From contig CAVVGK010000014.1 of the NCBI GenBank assembly GCA_963747755.1, positions 620,001-684,000 on the forward strand: a stretch of 64,000 bases of DNA, in the 5' to 3' direction. Shown here in pieces: positions 53,822-61,267 of this stretch. Each line of letters starts with the position of its first letter. Position 1 is the first letter of the stretch. A program made the translations under genes and the position numbers. This DNA is from DATFVA01 sp963747755. GTDB lineage: Bacteria; Bacteroidota; Ignavibacteria; Ignavibacteriales; Ignavibacteriaceae. Below the pieces are notes generated by a model. The model made no database searches. It was not told where the DNA came from and saw only the letters and a program-made list of their open reading frames with translations.

Positions 53822-54163
53822 TCAATATATAGTAAGTAATCCGGTTACGAGAAGAGTTATCATAGAAAGATGAAAAAGATAATCGGGTACAGACCGCGGA
53901 CCAACGCCAACAACTATAGTGAATATTCCGATCAACGTACCAAACAATGCAATTGCCTGAACAATGAGCGCTATAATTCGTAGCTGGTCAGGAAATATTA
54001 ACCCTGATATCAGTCCGGTTAAAAGTATTATCGCGATCACCAGTTCGGCGATCCTTGCTTTAGGATGTTCATAGCCTTTTTGGAACATGCCAAAATGGAA
54101 CAAGGAAGCACCCGCAAATACGAGTATCTCAAGAATTATAAAAAATAAAATAAACATAGTCAT
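53822..54163 (-). CDS. Small membrane protein
   Basis: 113 residues with three or four hydrophobic helices (MFILFFIILEILVFAGASLF, LVIAIILLTGLISGLIF, IIALIVQAIALFGTLIGIF, HLSMITLLVTGLLTIY). No family is recognised. It lies between the SDR and the other membrane protein gene on the same strand, so the three may form one operon. Confidence 0.6.
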   Translation of the reverse strand: MTMFILFFIILEILVFAGASLFHFGMFQKGYEHPKARIAELVIAIILLTGLISGLIFPDQLRIIALIVQAIALFGTLIGIFTIVVGVGPRSVPDYLFHLSMITLLVTGLLTIY

Positions 54164-54230
54164 TACCTCAACTCCGAAGTTTTTAAAGTACTGACATCGA
54201 CTGCATTTTATTTGCCCGATGGATAATCAC

Positions 54231-55019
54231 CTACCATTCCAGGCCCTGGAACAAAAATGACTTTTCCCATTCTTCATCGCTCATCTTTATTCTTTGAGCT
54301 ATTATAAATTTCGCATCCTCCCCTGCAGTAACTTTTAACCGGTTTGACGGATTTTCAATTTTATCAGCAATAATTTTTGCAATGCTTGCAGGAGAATTTC
54401 TTTTATCCTCACTGAAATAATCTTCAAATCTTTTTTTCATTTGTTCATCTAAGGGTTCATATTCCGGGGAGGAAAATTGTTTCTGTTTTATGGGCATATC
54501 GGTTTTAATCGAACCGGCTTCAATCAATAATACTTTAATTCCGAAATGTTCAACCTCAAAATGTAAAGATTCACTGATCATCGCCAGAGCCGCCTTTGCC
54601 GATGAATATGATCCGCCGTATGGTGGTGCAAAACGGTCCGCGGCAGAAGAAACATTAACTATTATACCACCGCCTTTTTTACGCATACCAGGCAAAAAGG
54701 TTTTAATTAATCTTAACGGCCCTATTACATTGGTTTCATATTCTTTTCTTATTTCTTCTATCGGGATTGCTTCAACAGGACCTCCTACTGTGTAAGCCGC
54801 GTTGTTTATAAGGACATCAATATTTCCGCATTCCTGAAGTGATTTTTTAACCAGCTGCTCATCGGTAACATCTAACGTTATTTTTTTATCGACATCCAGG
54901 TCTTTCAAATCATTAATACTTCGGGCACTGGCAATTACTTCATACTTTCGCTGTGCTAATTCCTCTGCTAATGCTCTGCCTAAACCTCTGGAAGCTCCTG
55001 TTATTAATGTTTTTTTCAC
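54231..55019 (-). CDS. Short-chain dehydrogenase/reductase
   Basis: 262 residues of the classical SDR type: cofactor motif TGASRGLGRALAEELAQRK, DVLINNAAYTVGGPVEAIPI, catalytic Ser in IVNVSSAADRF and YSSAKAALAMISESL with the YxxxK pair. The C-terminal part (VEHFGIKVLLIEAGSIKTDM) is standard. The substrate is unknown. It is divergent from the second MocR regulator, sharing a 240-bp region, so it is a likely target. Confidence 0.9.
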   Translation of the reverse strand: MKKTLITGASRGLGRALAEELAQRKYEVIASARSINDLKDLDVDKKITLDVTDEQLVKKSLQECGNIDVLINNAAYTVGGPVEAIPIEEIRKEYETNVIGPLRLIKTFLPGMRKKGGGIIVNVSSAADRFAPPYGGSYSSAKAALAMISESLHFEVEHFGIKVLLIEAGSIKTDMPIKQKQFSSPEYEPLDEQMKKRFEDYFSEDKRNSPASIAKIIADKIENPSNRLKVTAGEDAKFIIAQRIKMSDEEWEKSFLFQGLEW

Positions 55020-55239
55020 TTTTTATCCTGTTTTTTTATTAGTCATTAAAGCGGTCTAGCCGCCCCATAAAATAACTATCAGTTTGTATTACTTATCCCT
55101 TAAATGATATATGTCACATAAATTCAATAAATTCGGGCCAAGTTTAATAAAGCCTCCGCAAATTATTGTTCCTTCAGTTTCTGTTTTAAGATTATTATAA
55201 ATAATTAAAATAGGAAGTACCATTATGTCATTTTGGAAC

Positions 55240-55252
55240 CGATCCACTTTTT
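55240..55252 (-). promoter_or_regulatory. PdxR-like box overlapping the MocR gene 2 leader
   Basis: On the minus strand it reads AAAAAGTGGATCGG, closer than the first copy to the AAAGTGG(A/T)TC-type PdxR site I recall. It ends about 9 bases before the ATG at 55261, where bound regulator would block its own gene. Confidence 0.45.
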
Positions 55253-55260
55253 AGGTCACA

Positions 55261-56748
55261 ATGCCGAAACAATCAGAAGAAATACCATTAGTGGCATTTA
55301 AAATAGATAATGCTTCTAAAACCCCGATTTATCAGCAGATATATGATTGTGTAATCAATTCAATTACATCCGGAAAATTTGTTGCAAACCAGAAACTTCC
55401 AGGCACCCGTAACCTGGCTAAAGCTTTAAATATTTCACGGTTTACCGTCACTACAGCTTTTCAGCAGTTATTATACGAAGGGTATATCTTTTGCAGGCAC
55501 GGGGCCGGCACGTTCATTAAAAAGAATCCCGATAAATTGCTTCTTTTAAAGAGGCCAAATAATGATAGCAATGGTGAAAACGAAATTGTTAAAAATATTT
55601 ATGAGCAGGTTAAACCGGTTCTGCGTTACCGGGATACAATTGCTCCAAAAGAAATAATCCCATTCCAGACAAGCGTCCCTTCATTTGAAATTTTTCCGTT
55701 TAAAACCTGGCAGCAGTTAAATAACAAAGCCTCAAAGATTTATTCGAATGTTCATTTAAGGTACGGAGATGCAGAAGGATACAGACCTCTCCGGGAGGAG
55801 ATCGCAAAGTATCTCAGGACATACAGAGCCGTGAATTGTACTGCAGATCAGATAATCATTGTCAATGGATCTCAACAGGGATTAAACCTTATCGTAAAGT
55901 CGCTAGTCCGTAAGGGTGATTCCGTTGTTATAGAGGATCCGGGATATTTCGGTATTAAAATGGCATTAAAATTTACGCAGGCTGAAGTTTGTCCCGTTCC
56001 CCTGGATCAGGATGGTCTGGATCTTGATTATTTATCTGCAAATTTCACCAAACCAAAACTAATATATACTACCCCCTCGCATCAGTACCCGGTAGGGTCT
56101 ACTATGGGAATCGAAAGAAGGAATAAACTTTTGAAGTTTGCAGCCGAAAAGAATGCTTTAATTATTGAGGACGATTATGATAGTGAGTTGAGATATTCGG
56201 GAAGTCCCTTGCCCTCCCTGCAAGGAATGGATAAACAGGGTTCAGTTATTTACCTGGGTACTTTCAGCAAGGTGTTGTTTCCGGGATTAAGGTTAGGTTA
56301 CCTGGTTGCTACTGATCCTTCTTTATTTGAAATTCTCGCTGCCGTAAAATTAATGACTGATATCCAGAGTCCTGTATTTGAACAAATCATAACCTGCTTT
56401 TTTTTGAAGGAAGGCCATTTCACAAAACATATCCGAAAATTAAGGGTTCTTTACCAGGCACGACAGGAAATTTTAGTTAATGAAATAAACCAGGAAATGG
56501 ATGATCTCTTAAAAGTGCATGAATCACCTGCCGGTATGCACCTGATTGGTTGGCTTCCTCGGAAAACGGATGATAAAAAGCTTGCACAATTCTGCAGAGA
56601 AAATGGCGTTGCAGTAGTTCCTTTATCAAATTCTTCTGTGAAATTTTATAAAGATCCTGCTTTGATGTTAGGTTATACAGCTTTTAACGAAGAGAGCATT
56701 CGCCATGGGGTAAAACGGCTGAAACGAATTTTATCGGAATACATCTGA
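55261..56748 (+). CDS. MocR/PdxR-type regulator (GntR HTH-aminotransferase fusion) 2
   Basis: 495 residues, with the same architecture as the protein at 31096 and about half identical by eye: GntR winged helix (YQQIYDCVINSITSGKFVAN, LPGTRNLAKALNISRFTVTT), aminotransferase-like domain (LRYGDAEGYRPLREEIAKYL, VNGSQQGLNLIV, IEDPGYFG, IEDDYDSELRYSG) and the PLP lysine in YLGTFSKVLFPGLRLGYLV. It presumably regulates the divergent SDR gene and itself. It has no clear ribosome site; the box at 55240 lies where one would be. Confidence 0.92.
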   Translation: MPKQSEEIPLVAFKIDNASKTPIYQQIYDCVINSITSGKFVANQKLPGTRNLAKALNISRFTVTTAFQQLLYEGYIFCRHGAGTFIKKNPDKLLLLKRPNNDSNGENEIVKNIYEQVKPVLRYRDTIAPKEIIPFQTSVPSFEIFPFKTWQQLNNKASKIYSNVHLRYGDAEGYRPLREEIAKYLRTYRAVNCTADQIIIVNGSQQGLNLIVKSLVRKGDSVVIEDPGYFGIKMALKFTQAEVCPVPLDQDGLDLDYLSANFTKPKLIYTTPSHQYPVGSTMGIERRNKLLKFAAEKNALIIEDDYDSELRYSGSPLPSLQGMDKQGSVIYLGTFSKVLFPGLRLGYLVATDPSLFEILAAVKLMTDIQSPVFEQIITCFFLKEGHFTKHIRKLRVLYQARQEILVNEINQEMDDLLKVHESPAGMHLIGWLPRKTDDKKLAQFCRENGVAVVPLSNSSVKFYKDPALMLGYTAFNEESIRHGVKRLKRILSEYI

Positions 56749-56776
56749 GTGCATATGAAACTCATTTGATTAGAAT

Positions 56777-56810
56777 TTACCGGCTCTTCTTCAATAGTAA
56801 AAGCCGGTAA
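56777..56810 (+). terminator. Hairpin after MocR gene 2
   Basis: TTACCGGCT pairs with AGCCGGTAA around a 16-nt loop. There is no T run, so it is a weak terminator candidate. Confidence 0.35.
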
Positions 56811-56873
56811 TCAAAGATCATCGAAGCCAAGGCTTCCAAAATTGCTTTAACTTTTTTGCTGATGTTCTCAGTG

Positions 56874-57314
56874 TTAATCCGGGATATTCGGTTCAACGAT
56901 TTTTGCAAGCTGATCAAGGGATTCCTGCCATCCGAGATAGCACATTTCCTCGGGAATCGCTTCCGGAACGTTAGTCTGCTCAATAGTAACATCCGAACCG
57001 CAGGAGACTTGCCTGATGGAAATCGTTGTTATCATCTCCCCCGGCAGGTTCGGATCTTCAAATTGATCTGTGTACCTGATGTACTCATTTTCTTTTAGTT
57101 CAAGATATTTCCCGCCGAAGGAATGACTATTGGCCGTTGTGAAGTTTGTGAACGACATCCTGTAAGTTCCGCCGACTTTAGCATCGATATTATGAACCTT
57201 GCAGGTGAACCCGAAGGGCGGAAGCCATTTTGCTAATGCTTCGGCATCAAGAAATGCCCGGTAAAGTTTTTCGGGTGATGACTTAAAAACCCTGTGAAGT
57301 GATATTGTTGACAT
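56874..57314 (-). CDS. SRPBCC (AHSA1-like) protein
   Basis: 146 residues of the Bet v 1/START-like AHSA1 type: MSTISLHRVFKSSPEKLYRA, FLDAEALAKWLPPFGFTCKV, GGTYRMSFTNF, ENEYIRYTDQFEDPNLPGEM and CYLGWQESLDQLAKIVEP. These proteins bind hydrophobic ligands; the family includes regulators of osmolyte or stress tolerance, and the role here is unknown. It has AAGGAG upstream and stands alone. Confidence 0.85.
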   Translation of the reverse strand: MSTISLHRVFKSSPEKLYRAFLDAEALAKWLPPFGFTCKVHNIDAKVGGTYRMSFTNFTTANSHSFGGKYLELKENEYIRYTDQFEDPNLPGEMITTISIRQVSCGSDVTIEQTNVPEAIPEEMCYLGWQESLDQLAKIVEPNIPD

Positions 57315-57521
57315 AAATACTCCTTCTTGATTGAATTATTAAATTTGATTGTTAAAAACATACTTCCTGCTGACTGGAAAACAAAGGGTGGATTCCGACA
57401 AATTACAGGGGCAATTGCGTAAAATGGCAAATCTTCCGCCAGACCGAAGCTTGATTATTTTTGCCACTAACTGGCCAAAAAGGAGAGAAAAATTCCAAAT
57501 TTAAACGGTTTTGTTGATAGG

Positions 57522-58148
57522 TTAATTATTTTTTTCTCTGAACTTTCTTACTTTGGCAAGGTTCCCGCAGTCTTTCATACTGCACCATTGGCGGCTCCCG
57601 TTCTTGCTGGTATCAAGGAACAACCATCCGCAATTGTCTCCGCAGCATTCTTTTACTCTGTGCAGATTGCCGGAGGTTAATAGTTCAGACGCAGATAGGG
57701 CTATCTCCCAGATTATGACTTCAGGTTCTTCATTCTCTGATTCGAGATCCCATTTGAATTCACCTGAATCGAATCGCAGTTTCTGATGCTCCCTTGCAGC
57801 GGCACATTCTCTGTTCAATATCCCGATGTCTTTACTATCAGGCTCACCTCCTTTTAAAAGGCTTATGAAAATCCGGTAAATTGCCTCCCGCGTTGTTACA
57901 GACTTTTTATAGACCTTATGTGAAGTTTTCTGATTTCCCCGCCCTAACCGGTATAACTTTTCTGCTGCAGTATCGTTGATTATTCCTGCTCTATGCGCCC
58001 AGTCAATCAGATCAGAATAGTTTTCGAGTTTATCGCTAAGTATTTTATAGTCAAGGGTCATTTCTCCATTAGACTCTGTTCTTCCGCTTACGGAGTTTAC
58101 AAAATCCAGTGAAAGGTTATTCCCGACGTATTTATGTTTTTCAGTCAT
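57522..58148 (-). CDS. CGNR zinc-finger/ABATE-domain regulator
   Basis: 208 residues. The ABATE domain occupies the N-terminal 120 residues (LSLDFVNSVSGRTESN, LIDWAHRAGIINDTAAEKL, REAIYRIFISLLKGGEP). The C-terminal CGNR zinc finger reads VKECCGDNCGWLFLDTSKNG, then SRQWCSMKDCGNLAKVRKFR, with the four cysteines and CGN(R to L) at the signature. These are stress-linked transcription regulators. It is divergent from the monooxygenase-DinB gene, and four GGTTACA-type motifs lie between them. Confidence 0.9.
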   Translation of the reverse strand: MTEKHKYVGNNLSLDFVNSVSGRTESNGEMTLDYKILSDKLENYSDLIDWAHRAGIINDTAAEKLYRLGRGNQKTSHKVYKKSVTTREAIYRIFISLLKGGEPDSKDIGILNRECAAAREHQKLRFDSGEFKWDLESENEEPEVIIWEIALSASELLTSGNLHRVKECCGDNCGWLFLDTSKNGSRQWCSMKDCGNLAKVRKFREKNN

Positions 58149-58161
58149 ATGTAATTTTCCT

Positions 58162-58241
58162 GGTAACCGATAATATGCACTTGACAGGTTACAGATATAA
58201 TGTTATCTTGTAACCGGTAATATTAAAATAACTGGTTACAG
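58162..58241. promoter_or_regulatory. Four GGTTACA/TGTAACC-type motifs in the divergent promoter
   Basis: GGTAACC (58162-58168), CAGGTTACAG (58185-58194), TTGTAACCGG (58209-58218) and CTGGTTACAG (58232-58241) lie at 20-24 nt spacing, alternating in orientation. TTGACA at 58181 and TTATCTTG near 58203 may be promoter elements. This is a likely operator array for the CGNR regulator. Confidence 0.65.
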
Positions 58242-58275
58242 AGAAATAATCAATTCATTTTAAAGTGAGGCAGAA

Positions 58276-59067
58276 ATGATAACAAGGATCTGGCACGGAA
58301 GAGTAAAGAAAAGAGATGCAGACAAATACCGCAAGCATGTAATCGATACAGGTATCAGGGATTATCTTAAAATAAAAGGAAACGTAGAGGCACAAATACT
58401 GCAGAACAGTGATGATGAGGTTTCTCACATCTTCACTGTCACGCACTGGGATAATATCGAATCGGTTAAAAAGTTTGCGGGAAAGAATTATGCAAAGGCT
58501 AAATATTACCCGGAAGATGAAAAATATTTGCTTGAGCTTGAGCCGGATGTAAAGCACTATGAGACAGTTACTTTCTCAAATCAGCTGATAAGAAAACTTC
58601 TTCAGCAGTTTACAGATCTATATGATGGAAATAACTGGACGGACAGAAACTTTATTTCGCTGTTAAGTTCGATAGACGAAGATACCGCTTTTAAGCAGCC
58701 TTTCCCGGGTAAGCATTCCGTCGCTGAAATATTGTGGCACATTATCTACTGGAGAAGAGCTGTGCTGCATCGGATGAAAAATGATTTTAGCTTTGAGGGA
58801 AAAACTGAAAAGGATCAGAATTTTCTTTCTCCTGAATTACTTCGGAAAAAAGGCTGGAAAAAATTGGGCAAGGATTTGATGGATACACAGGAGAACCTGG
58901 TAAAGTTTCTGATTACAAAGACGGACGATTTTCTGGAAACTGAGAACCGACCAGGGCATAAAAACAGATCGGATATTGAAGGCTTGCTGCACCACGATTA
59001 TTATCATCTGGGTCAAATAGGACTTGTAATATCCATACTGGATGGTCAGGTTAAAGCAGCTGATTGA
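58276..59067 (+). CDS. Antibiotic biosynthesis monooxygenase-DinB fusion protein
   Basis: 263 residues. Residues 1-95 are an ABM-like ferredoxin-fold domain (MITRIWHGRVKKRDADKYRK, VEAQILQNSDDEVSHIFTVT, KYLLELEPDVKHYE). From about 100 to the end is a DinB domain with its three metal His (EILWHIIYWRRAVLHRM, EGLLHHDYYHLGQIGLVI). The two domains are usually separate proteins. An AGTGAGG ribosome site precedes the ATG. The gene shares its promoter region with the CGNR regulator, so it is the probable target. Confidence 0.85.
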   Translation: MITRIWHGRVKKRDADKYRKHVIDTGIRDYLKIKGNVEAQILQNSDDEVSHIFTVTHWDNIESVKKFAGKNYAKAKYYPEDEKYLLELEPDVKHYETVTFSNQLIRKLLQQFTDLYDGNNWTDRNFISLLSSIDEDTAFKQPFPGKHSVAEILWHIIYWRRAVLHRMKNDFSFEGKTEKDQNFLSPELLRKKGWKKLGKDLMDTQENLVKFLITKTDDFLETENRPGHKNRSDIEGLLHHDYYHLGQIGLVISILDGQVKAAD

Positions 59068-59195
59068 TATTGCAAGTAATTCATGACTTCCCGGTTTCCA
59101 GTCGTTTGAGTCCTTATAGAATTGTAGATAACGGTATAGGACTTTCACCTGTGAACGAACATGTTGACTTGCACAAGGGTAAAGCAGACATAAAT

Positions 59196-59654
59196 CTATT
59201 TCTTTATACGTGGGTCGAGATAAAAATCTTCGACTTTGATAACCTTAACAGTACTGATATCGCTGTGTGAAGGATTGATGAGGAGATTAAAGCTGCCGGG
59301 AATAACTGCGGACGGGGCTTTTAGAATTAGATTCTTATTCTGTTTGATAAAATTATTTCCTATTTCCTGGGTTGAGGATGTGAAGGGCAGATTATTCCAA
59401 TCGGGCGGTAATTCATTCAATTGAATTTCTGAAATTTGACCAGGCTTTTTTATTTCGATTGCAGCAATTTTGAAATCGCCGGGGAGCAAATGCATTGGAA
59501 TATGGACTAATACTTCAAACATACATAAGGGTTTATTCTCAGCTGTATAGAGCATCGGAATTCCCTTTGAATTCCAGCGTCCTCCGCTCAGCCGGGCGCC
59601 ATTGCCGGTGAGGTCCCGGCAGTAGTTACTTTTCGCGACCCTGAATACAATCAA
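59196..59654 (-). CDS. RES-domain toxin
   Basis: 152 residues with the RES fold: Arg in LSGGRWNSKGIPMLYTAEN, Glu in FEVLVHIPMHL and Ser in INPSHSDI form the R-E-S set. Known RES toxins act on NAD+ by degradation or by ADP-ribosylating a target. It starts at a TTG that overlaps the antitoxin TGA by 4 nt (TTGA), so the two are translationally coupled, antitoxin first. Confidence 0.9.
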   Translation of the reverse strand: MIVFRVAKSNYCRDLTGNGARLSGGRWNSKGIPMLYTAENKPLCMFEVLVHIPMHLLPGDFKIAAIEIKKPGQISEIQLNELPPDWNNLPFTSSTQEIGNNFIKQNKNLILKAPSAVIPGSFNLLINPSHSDISTVKVIKVEDFYLDPRIKK

Positions 59655-60100
59655 GCTAAAATTCCATGCTCAATTCTGGTTAGTTCATCTTTTATTAGTT
59701 CTATTCCGAAGTTGGTGTCGAGTAATTCAGCGGGACTTTGATTTCCCAGCGCGGAATTTTTTGTATTCAGCCATTCTTTGAAATCCTCGTATCCGTCAAA
59801 TACCTGAAGGCCTCTCTCTAGCAATTGACTAACCTCCAGAAGTCTGTCAGATTGAAGGGCATCCAATCTTTTCTTTTGTTTCTTATATCGTTCAAGGGTT
59901 CTGACGTTGATATTTAAGATCCGTGCCCAGTCTTTCAGCTCGAAAAGGTCGTCCATCAGCAGCAGGTTTTTGTACTGAACGTAGTTCAGACCTTTCCTGG
60001 AAATATTCACGTATTCCAGTAAGTCGCCGGGACTTTCGTGTGTTAAGCCGGAGGCGATTTTATCTATAGCATTCTGCAAATGTTTAGTCGGTTCAGTCAT
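59651..60100 (-). CDS. Xre/MbcA/ParS-type antitoxin
   Basis: 149 residues with an Xre-like helix-turn-helix in the middle (LKDWARILNINVRTLERYKK) and a C-terminal toxin-binding domain of the DUF2384 type (LLERGLQVFDGYEDFKEWLN, NSALGNQSPAELLDTNFGIE, LIKDELTRIEHGILA). It is the partner of the RES toxin and should repress the operon. Confidence 0.9.
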   Translation of the reverse strand: MTEPTKHLQNAIDKIASGLTHESPGDLLEYVNISRKGLNYVQYKNLLLMDDLFELKDWARILNINVRTLERYKKQKKRLDALQSDRLLEVSQLLERGLQVFDGYEDFKEWLNTKNSALGNQSPAELLDTNFGIELIKDELTRIEHGILA

Positions 60101-60214
60101 CGTAATTTTTTAGTTGTTTGTACATCTGTCGTTAATTTATGCATAATTATACAGATAGTCAAATAGCGGGGTTAACGATTACTCCGGGCAGTCAAATCAG
60201 CCGGTAGGTTTAAA

Positions 60215-60721
60215 TCATTTTACGTCTTTCAGGGAGGTATTTTGGGCATTACCGAGTTCTGATACAACGCTGAAACTTCCGTCTGTTTCCAGGATAACCG
60301 CCCCTACTTTGTCAAGATCATAGATTCCACTTTCCCTTACAGCAGCTAATACCTCAGATTCTGTAACGCGTTCTTTCTTCATTGAATCCTGCAGGAACTG
60401 TCCCTTAAACAGAAGCAGCTTCGGATCAGCCTTAACAACTTTGCGAATGAACTTAACCCTTGCCGAGAGCCAGGTAACAAGAAACTGAAGAAGAATCAAT
60501 ATACCGAACGCTGCAGCGCCCTGCATCACGGTTATATTGTTTGAGAGAATGGCTGAGGATAGAACTGAACCGAACGCTACGGTAACAATAAAGTCGAAAG
60601 CATTCCATTTAGAGAGGGTTCTTTTACCGGAAATTCTGAGGAAGAGGACGAGTATGACATATAAAATTATACCTAATATTATTGTTCTTATTACAGCATC
60701 CCAATTATTAAAATCGATCAT
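60215..60721 (-). CDS. DUF421 (YetF-like) membrane protein
   Basis: About 168 residues from the ATG at 60721 (MIDFNNWDAVIRTIILGIIL); an upstream extension to 61045 is without coding character. Three membrane helices (IILGIILYVILVLFLRISGK, FDFIVTVAFGSVLSSAILSN, AAAFGILILLQFLVTWLSAR) are followed by the cytoplasmic DUF421 domain (ADPKLLLFKGQFLQDSMKKE, ESEVLAAVRESGIYDLDKVG, VILETDGSFSVV). This matches the family length. Function unknown; relatives affect spore or stress physiology. Confidence 0.88.
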   Translation of the reverse strand: MIDFNNWDAVIRTIILGIILYVILVLFLRISGKRTLSKWNAFDFIVTVAFGSVLSSAILSNNITVMQGAAAFGILILLQFLVTWLSARVKFIRKVVKADPKLLLFKGQFLQDSMKKERVTESEVLAAVRESGIYDLDKVGAVILETDGSFSVVSELGNAQNTSLKDVK

Positions 60722-61267
60722 TGTGGTTTTCGTTTTGTGAGTTATTAAAGCTGCTATAATAAATATAGTGAAAACAAGCCCTTCTGTCTGTAGTTTGGGT
60801 TGGAAGGTGGTCTTGTCCCTGCCCTGCTGAGAGGTTGAAATACAGATAATGTTATAAATGCTTATCCTAAAAAAAGCTGTCTTACGATATTGGAGACAGG
60901 GAAATATCCTGCAAGTGCCGTAACGGGGCTTACCATGGGTGTCAGAAATGAAGTGAAAAAGAGATGATATTGGCTTATGGGGAAAATGGATTAACGGACA
61001 CAGAATGTCACAGTGTGACATGGAGTAATCACCTTCTTTTTTCAACTTCTTTATTTCTTCTGTAGAAGGATTAAAAATACTCTAATACACACGGTTTTAA
61101 GGGTTACGGTTGTTCTGATTTTCTGACGGCAGTGGTCCGGCTTTTGTACAATTAATTGCTCTAGACATAATGTTGATAGGAGGAGATAATTGAGGGCGAA
61201 ATTATCGATTCAATTTTTATACAAACCGGATCTTTAACTTAAATTAACTGCTATGGAGAATGCGTAT

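Noticed and set aside
56777..56992. Minus-strand frame after the second MocR gene
   Set aside because: It overlaps the end of the SRPBCC gene in another frame and has no ribosome site.
60722..61045. N-terminal extension of the DUF421 protein
   Set aside because: The extra 108 residues lack coding character; the family starts at the MIDF methionine.
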